From assembly GCF_000308615.1 (NCBI RefSeq), contig NZ_BAGB01000041.1, positions 866,862 through 930,861 of the forward strand: DNA of 64,000 nucleotides. The letters are read 5' to 3'. Position numbers and translations under genes: made by a program. The notes under the pieces are model-generated. The model did not search any database. It saw nothing but the letters and a program-made list of their open reading frames with translations, and was not told the origin of the DNA. Below, in pieces: positions 59,859 to 64,000 of the stretch. The stretch comes from Nocardia jiangxiensis NBRC 101359 (GTDB taxonomy: Bacteria > Actinomycetota > Actinomycetes > Mycobacteriales > Mycobacteriaceae). The number at the start of each line of letters is the position of its first letter. Position 1 is the stretch's first letter.

Positions 59859-60779
59859 CTAACCGATGATCGGGATGGCCTTACCGGGATGGCGGTGCAG
59901 GCGATCGGACAGCTGCTCCACCAGGTCACCGTCACTGTGCCGGACCGGATCATCGTGCACCACAGGATGATTCAGGGCATCCAGGCTGCCGGACACATAG
60001 GTCGGAAGACGATCGGCGGACCGCGCACCGACATCGGCGAGAGTACTGACGCCGGTCAGGACGAGCAAGGATTCCAGGTTCACACACAGCGCGCCATCGA
60101 TATCGGTGTCGAGGCGGTCGCCGACGATCAGGGCCGAGCGGGATCCCGCGCGGGTGAGCGCATCCTCGACCAACGGTGCGTACGGCTTACCCGCGACGAT
60201 CGGCTCGGCGTCGGTGGCGGTCCGCAGTGCGGCGACCATCGCGCCGTTTCCCGGGGCCAGCCCGCGTTCGGTGGGCAATGTCGCATCGGTGTTCGCGGCC
60301 ACCCACAACGCACCGGCCCGCACCGCATAAGCGGCCTCGGCCAGGTCCGGCCACGCGATCTGCGGCGAATAGCCCTGCACGACCGCGGCGGGCACGTCGT
60401 CGCCGAACCGTCGAATCGGGCGCAACCCGACACGTTCGACCTCCGCGGCCAGATCATCCGCACCGACGATCAGCACACTCGCCCCCGGCGGCAGCCGATC
60501 GGCCAGCAGATGCGCCGCCGCCTGGGCACTGGTCACCACCTGATCCGCATCGGCGAGGAACCCCAGCTCGCTCAGATGCGCGGCCACCACCCCCGCCGAC
60601 CGGCTCGCATTGTTCGTGACGTACATCAGCGCCTGCGCCGAATGATCACCCGAAAGCGCCTCGGGCGCACCGGGAATCACCTCGTTCCCCCGATACAGGG
60701 TGCCGTCCAGATCCAGCAGCAGAGCCTCGAACCGATCCCGCAACCTCGTCACGACAGCCCGCACCACCTTCATCTCCAC
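59859..60779 (-). CDS. HAD-IIA phosphatase (glycerol 3-phosphate phosphatase type)
   Basis: A 306-residue NagD/PGP-like HAD hydrolase. Motif I 'LLLDLDGTLYRGNEVIPGA' with nucleophile Asp, motif II 'YVTNNASRSAGVVAAHLSELG' , C2-type cap in the middle, 'GKPYAPLVEDAL' (Lys) and 'LIVGDRLDTDIDGAL' (motif IV). The Rv1692 homologue dephosphorylates glycerol 3-phosphate in lipid recycling. Start GTG 60779, or ATG two codons on. Convergent with the DUF218 gene. Confidence 0.94.
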   Translation of the reverse strand: MEMKVVRAVVTRLRDRFEALLLDLDGTLYRGNEVIPGAPEALSGDHSAQALMYVTNNASRSAGVVAAHLSELGFLADADQVVTSAQAAAHLLADRLPPGASVLIVGADDLAAEVERVGLRPIRRFGDDVPAAVVQGYSPQIAWPDLAEAAYAVRAGALWVAANTDATLPTERGLAPGNGAMVAALRTATDAEPIVAGKPYAPLVEDALTRAGSRSALIVGDRLDTDIDGALCVNLESLLVLTGVSTLADVGARSADRLPTYVSGSLDALNHPVVHDDPVRHSDGDLVEQLSDRLHRHPGKAIPIIG

Positions 60780-60907
60780 CGATACGCTCGCGCCGGGACG
60801 TTACCCGGACTGCCCGAGCCTACTTGGTCCGCCCGAGCCCGGCTCGACTCGCACGAACCGCCGGACTACGCGGAATACCGGCACGCGGTCGCTGGTTCGG
60901 CCTTCGT

Positions 60908-61729
60908 ATGAAGATCGGAGTCAACACCTTTCTGACCGACGAAGGAATCGCCGGTCCCGCACTCGGTCGGGCACTCGAAGAGCGGGGATTCGAATCGCTG
61001 TTCCTCGCCGAGCATTCACATATCCCGGCAAGCCGGAAAACGCCCTATCCGGGCGGCGGCGAGCTACCCCGGTACTACTACCGCACGCTCGATCCGTTCG
61101 TCGCCTTCGGTGCGATCGCGGCCGCGACGGATCGACTGATTCTCGGCACCGGCGTCACCCTGCTGATCCAGCGCGACATCATCCACACCGCCAAGGAGGT
61201 GGCCAGCCTGGATCTGCTCTCCGGTGGCCGCGTCGTCTTCGGCGTCGGTGTCGGCTGGAACCGTGAGGAAATGGCCGATCACGGCACCGACCCCCGCACA
61301 CGCGGTGCGCTGTTGGACGAGCAGCTGGCTGCCCTCCAGGGGATCTGGACCGAGGAGACCGCCGAATTCCACGGCAGATTCATCGATTTCGATCCGATCT
61401 ATGCGTGGCCCAAACCCGTCCAACGGCCCCATCCGCCCATCTTCATCGGCGGCGGTGCTGCCGCGCGAGATCGCGCGACGCGCCTCGGCGTCGGCTGGAT
61501 CCCCAACGGCGTCGACACCCCGGCGGCCGTTACCGAACAACTCGCCGAATTCCGCACAACCGGTCTGCCGATCATGATCACTCCGGCTCCGGCGGACCCC
61601 GCAGTATTGGACGCCTACGCGGAGGCAGGCTCACAACGCGTAACCCTCAGACTCGACACGGCCCCCGAAGCCGACACGCTGCGCGCCTTGGACCAATTGG
61701 CGACGTTGGCCGCGAGGTACGCCGAATAG
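60908..61729 (+). CDS. F420-type LLM oxidoreductase
   Basis: A 273-residue luciferase-like monooxygenase-fold protein of the F420-dependent subgroup. 'KIGVNTFLTDEGIAGPALGRALEERGFESLFLAEHSHIP', 'TDRLILGTGVTLLIQRDIIHTAKEVASLDLLSGGRVVFGVGVGWNREEM' (phosphate/flavin-type site) and 'HPPIFIGGGAAARDRATRLGVGWIPN'. TIGR03619-like layout. Substrate unknown. On the plus strand inside the conserved minus-strand block, so an insertion relative to M. tuberculosis, between the TPR gene and the HAD gene. Confidence 0.9.
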   Translation: MKIGVNTFLTDEGIAGPALGRALEERGFESLFLAEHSHIPASRKTPYPGGGELPRYYYRTLDPFVAFGAIAAATDRLILGTGVTLLIQRDIIHTAKEVASLDLLSGGRVVFGVGVGWNREEMADHGTDPRTRGALLDEQLAALQGIWTEETAEFHGRFIDFDPIYAWPKPVQRPHPPIFIGGGAAARDRATRLGVGWIPNGVDTPAAVTEQLAEFRTTGLPIMITPAPADPAVLDAYAEAGSQRVTLRLDTAPEADTLRALDQLATLAARYAE

Positions 61730-61843
61730 GTTCGGTGCCGTCGCCAGTCGCCAGCACCGAAGACACGACAGCACCGTGCAACTGGAACATCTTGTCTTGC
61801 TCGCCGAGGCGAAGCGAGCCGGCACCGGAGTTGCCTCGTCCAG

Positions 61844-62028
61844 TCAGCCGGAGACACCCCGTGACCAGCCACATCCGAGCTGACGATCAGCCCACGACAC
61901 CCGGCGACCAAGCACATCCGTGTTGCCCCGCACCATCAGCCGAAGACGACTCGGCGACGAAGCACATTGGAGCTGCCTCGTCCCGTCGGCCGGAGGAGAC
62001 GGGGCGAGCAAGCGCTACCTGCGTGAAG
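61844..62028. repeat. Four imperfect 43-50-bp tandem repeats beyond the TPR gene
   Basis: Units begin TCAGCC/TCGGCC at 61844, 61887, 61936 and 61986, each followed by GACGAC-type bases, GGCGACCAAGCACATCCG-type bases and GTTGCCCCG-type bases. The 299-bp gap (61730-62028) between two convergent genes is almost filled by them, with a still more degenerate unit ahead. No gene. Similar in kind, but not in sequence, to the repeats at 49495-49606. Confidence 0.6.
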
Positions 62029-63819
62029 TCAGCGCTTGTCGTCGTCGGGGGTGGCGTCCGTGGGATCCGTGTCGTCGCTGTCGCGGCCCAAGCCGCCCGG
62101 GACGATCTCGCCCTCGTCGAACTCGTCGTCATATCCGGCGGCGAGTTCCTCGGCACGCTCCTCGGCGTCGGTATCGCCCTCGACGTCGGCGGCCGCGGCG
62201 TTGAAGAACCATTTCAGCGCCTCGTCCGAACGGTCGGCAGCCAGCAGTGCCTCGGCGTACGCGTAGAACAGCCGGGCCGAAGCCGGGCCGACGCGCGCCG
62301 GGTCCAGTTCCGGCGTCTGGAGAGTCACCACGGCCTGGTCGTACTGGCCCAGATCCATCCGGGCGCCGGCGACGACGATCCGCAACTCGGTGGCCTCGTC
62401 CGCGGTCAGTTGCTGGGCCTCGTCACTGCGGCCGAGTTCGATCGCCCGTTCCGGACGACCCAGGCCGCGTTCACAGTCGGCCATCACCGCGAGCAGACCT
62501 GCACCGCCGGACATCCGCCGCGCGGTACGCAGCTCCGAGAGCGCCTCGGCCCATTCACCCGCGTGATAGGCGATGACACCGGCGGTCTCGCGGACCACCG
62601 CGATCCGCCCGGCGCGCTGCCGCGCGGCACGGGCATGTTCGAGCGCGAGTTCCGGTTCGTCGTCGATCAGACGCGCGGCCATCACCAGATGGCGGGCGAC
62701 GGTCTCGGCATTGCCCTTGTCGAGGCTCAGCAGATCGCGCCGAACACTCGAATCCAGATCCGTTGCCTGCACGTCCTCGGGGAGCGCGGGCTCTTCGGGC
62801 CGTGGCGGACGACGGTCGGCGCCGCGCCCTCCGGCTCCGAATTGCGCACCTTCCCCGCCACGGCGACGGTCCGAACCAGCGCCACGGTCGCTACCCGGCC
62901 CGCCACCACCCTCGCCACGGAAATCGGCATCGTCACGCCGGAAACCGCCGCCCTGGCCGCGTCCGCGATCATCGCCTCGAGGCCGATCCGAACCGCGTCG
63001 AGGCTCCGGGCGCCCACGATCGTCCTCGAACGAACGAGCAGGTCCTCGGCGATCGCCTCGCCCCGGGCCGCGGTCGTAACTACCGGGACGATCGGCGTCC
63101 CGTCGCGGACCCCCACCCTGACGATCGGGGCGACGCGCGTCCTCACGTCCCGGACCACCGCGGTATCCACCCGCCGAACGGTCCCGGTCTCTCCGGTCGT
63201 CACGGCCCGCACCGCTCGGCCGACCGGAATCACGCCGATCCCCGGTCCGACCGAACCCGCCGCGATCACCTCGGTCCTCCCGATCCGATCCGCGCCGGAA
63301 ACCCCCCTCGTCACCACGGTCGGAACCACCACGTCGGAAACCACCCTGGTCACCGCGGTCCGATCCACCACGTCGGAAACCACCCTGGTCACCGCGGTCC
63401 GATCCACCACGTCGGAAACCACCCTGGTCACCACGGTCCGAACCACCCTGATCACCACGGTCGGAACCACCGCGGCGGAAACCACCACGGTCATCGGAAT
63501 CGGACCCGCCGCGACGGAAACCGCCGCGTTCGCCGCCTTCTCGGTCGCCGGAACCACCGCGACCGGAGCCGCCGGTGCGATCCCGGAATCCACCGCGGTT
63601 CTGCTCGTAAGGGCGCTTCGACTCTGTACGGCCGGAGTCTTCGCGATCGGAACCCGAGCGCCGGAAGCCACCACCGGACCGACGTTCCTCACCGCGTCCG
63701 GCGTCCTCGCGCCCTTCGCGCGGCGGGTACGGCCGACCTTCGTCGCGGCGCTCACCACCGGCCCCTTGGCCACCGCCGTTGCGGCGGAACGGTTTGCGAC
63801 CGTCGTTCTGCTCCGACAC
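62029..63819 (-). CDS. TPR-like protein with long Arg/Gly/Asp repeat tail (Rv1691-like)
   Basis: A 596-residue protein. The C-terminal 260 residues form a helical TPR-like domain: 'NAETVARHLVMAARLIDDEPELALEHARAARQRAGRIAVVRETAGVIAYHAGEWAEALSELRTARRM' and a matching second half, ending in an acidic tail. The N-terminal 330 residues are disordered, with tandem GGFRRGGSDRGDQ units and many RGG/FRR elements. The GTG at 63819 has AAAGGGA upstream. Position matches Rv1691. Function unknown; the mixed-charge tail suggests RNA binding or self-association (inference). Confidence 0.9.
   Translation of the reverse strand: MSEQNDGRKPFRRNGGGQGAGGERRDEGRPYPPREGREDAGRGEERRSGGGFRRSGSDREDSGRTESKRPYEQNRGGFRDRTGGSGRGGSGDREGGERGGFRRGGSDSDDRGGFRRGGSDRGDQGGSDRGDQGGFRRGGSDRGDQGGFRRGGSDRGDQGGFRRGGSDRGDEGGFRRGSDREDRGDRGGFGRTGDRRDSGRPSGAGRDDRRDRDRSAGGYRGGPGREDARRPDRQGGGPRRDADRPGSYDRGPGRGDRRGPARSFEDDRGRPEPRRGSDRPRGDDRGRGQGGGFRRDDADFRGEGGGGPGSDRGAGSDRRRGGEGAQFGAGGRGADRRPPRPEEPALPEDVQATDLDSSVRRDLLSLDKGNAETVARHLVMAARLIDDEPELALEHARAARQRAGRIAVVRETAGVIAYHAGEWAEALSELRTARRMSGGAGLLAVMADCERGLGRPERAIELGRSDEAQQLTADEATELRIVVAGARMDLGQYDQAVVTLQTPELDPARVGPASARLFYAYAEALLAADRSDEALKWFFNAAAADVEGDTDAEERAEELAAGYDDEFDEGEIVPGGLGRDSDDTDPTDATPDDDKR
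63312..63428. repeat. 39-bp tandem repeats within the TPR-like gene
   Basis: Three 39-bp units (63312-63350, 63351-63389, 63390-63428); the last two are identical and begin CACCGCGGTCCGATCCACCA on the plus strand. Each encodes one 13-residue GGFRRGGSDRGDQ unit. Degenerate units continue on both sides (about 63250-63540). Recent expansion is likely. Confidence 0.85.
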
Positions 63820-63960
63820 GGTGGTCCCTTTCTCCGACTTCTGCTCGTACCCGGCCGCAGCGCACGCACTGACGTGTGACCTGCGGGAGCGACCCGCACA
63901 TTTCAAATTGAATCACGTGCGGGTGACACCCTGACCACGCGGCACAGGGTTGCAAACGCA

Positions 63961-63992
63961 GAGAAGGGGACCCAAGACTGGGTCCCCTTCTC
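63961..63992. terminator. 13-bp hairpin at the right edge
   Basis: GAGAAGGGGACCC / GGGTCCCCTTCTC, a perfect 13-bp stem with a 6-nt loop (AAGACT). It lies upstream of the TPR gene (start 63819), so it more likely ends a transcript coming from the right beyond the window. Sequence and stability resemble tRNA or rRNA operon terminators, but no RNA gene is visible here. Confidence 0.7.
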
Positions 63993-64000
63993 GCAAAGGA

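Noticed and set aside
63900..64000. End of an rRNA operon at the right edge
   Set aside because: Only a stable hairpin is seen; no 5S, 23S or tRNA sequence was recognised in the window.

Overview
The window is high-GC, densely packed actinobacterial DNA. It most likely comes from Nocardia or a close mycolic-acid-containing relative. The evidence is strong GC bias at third codon positions, many GTG starts with GGAGG-type ribosome sites, mycofactocin-type and F420-type oxidoreductases, and a right-hand 22 kb with the gene order of Mycobacterium tuberculosis Rv1713 to Rv1691 (der, cmk, rluB-like, scpB, scpA, parA, xerD, nudix, pyrG, steB/mctB, steA, recN, nadK, tlyA, small protein, HAD phosphatase, TPR protein). 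No rRNA, tRNA, CRISPR array, prophage or insertion sequence was recognised.

Layout. 1-9.4 kb is accessory: a divergent two-helix channel-like protein, a GNAT enzyme, a SnoaL-like protein, an XRE/MmyB-type regulator, a flavin monooxygenase of the NtaA group, secreted proteins, and a MarR regulator divergent from an MMPL exporter with a perfect inverted repeat between them. 9.4-10.3 kb holds a decayed carboxylesterase. 10.3-26 kb is the most interesting part: a minus-strand run of twelve tightly coupled genes, starting with a pseudouridine-5'-phosphate glycosidase-like C-glycosynthase, a HAD phosphatase, a uracil phosphoribosyltransferase and a single-module NRPS of A-Ox-T-TE architecture. It continues with a PptA-like tautomerase, an MFS exporter, a DUF4243/questin-oxidase-like protein, a nitroreductase and a complete BMP-type nucleoside ABC importer. 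A divergent acyl-CoA-dehydrogenase-like flavoprotein faces it across an inverted repeat. This matches the indigoidine/minimycin (C-nucleoside) type of cluster, enlarged by redox, tautomerase and nucleoside-import genes.

26-41 kb is again accessory: a mycofactocin-type SDR, a P450 lacking the EXXR motif (CYP157-like), an alpha/beta hydrolase, a GH5 endoglycoceramidase-like enzyme, two TetR regulators (one frameshifted), a single-chain biotin-dependent acyl-CoA carboxylase, a chagasin-like inhibitor, a carboxylesterase, a glycosyltransferase and a YggT protein. Several genes here are relics in which the two ends survive and the catalytic middle is deleted.

41.4-63.8 kb is core: GTPase Der, CMP kinase, a 23S pseudouridine synthase, condensin-associated ScpAB, ParA, XerD, CTP synthase, the SteA/SteB septation pair, RecN, NAD kinase and TlyA. 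Two unrelated proteins here carry long Arg/Gly-rich tandem-repeat tails encoded by tandem DNA repeats. Three non-coding gaps contain imperfect tandem repeats, and one gap has a three-copy ACATGTT motif next to a tiny membrane peptide. Calls rest on reading translated sequence and on remembered family motifs; no database search was possible.
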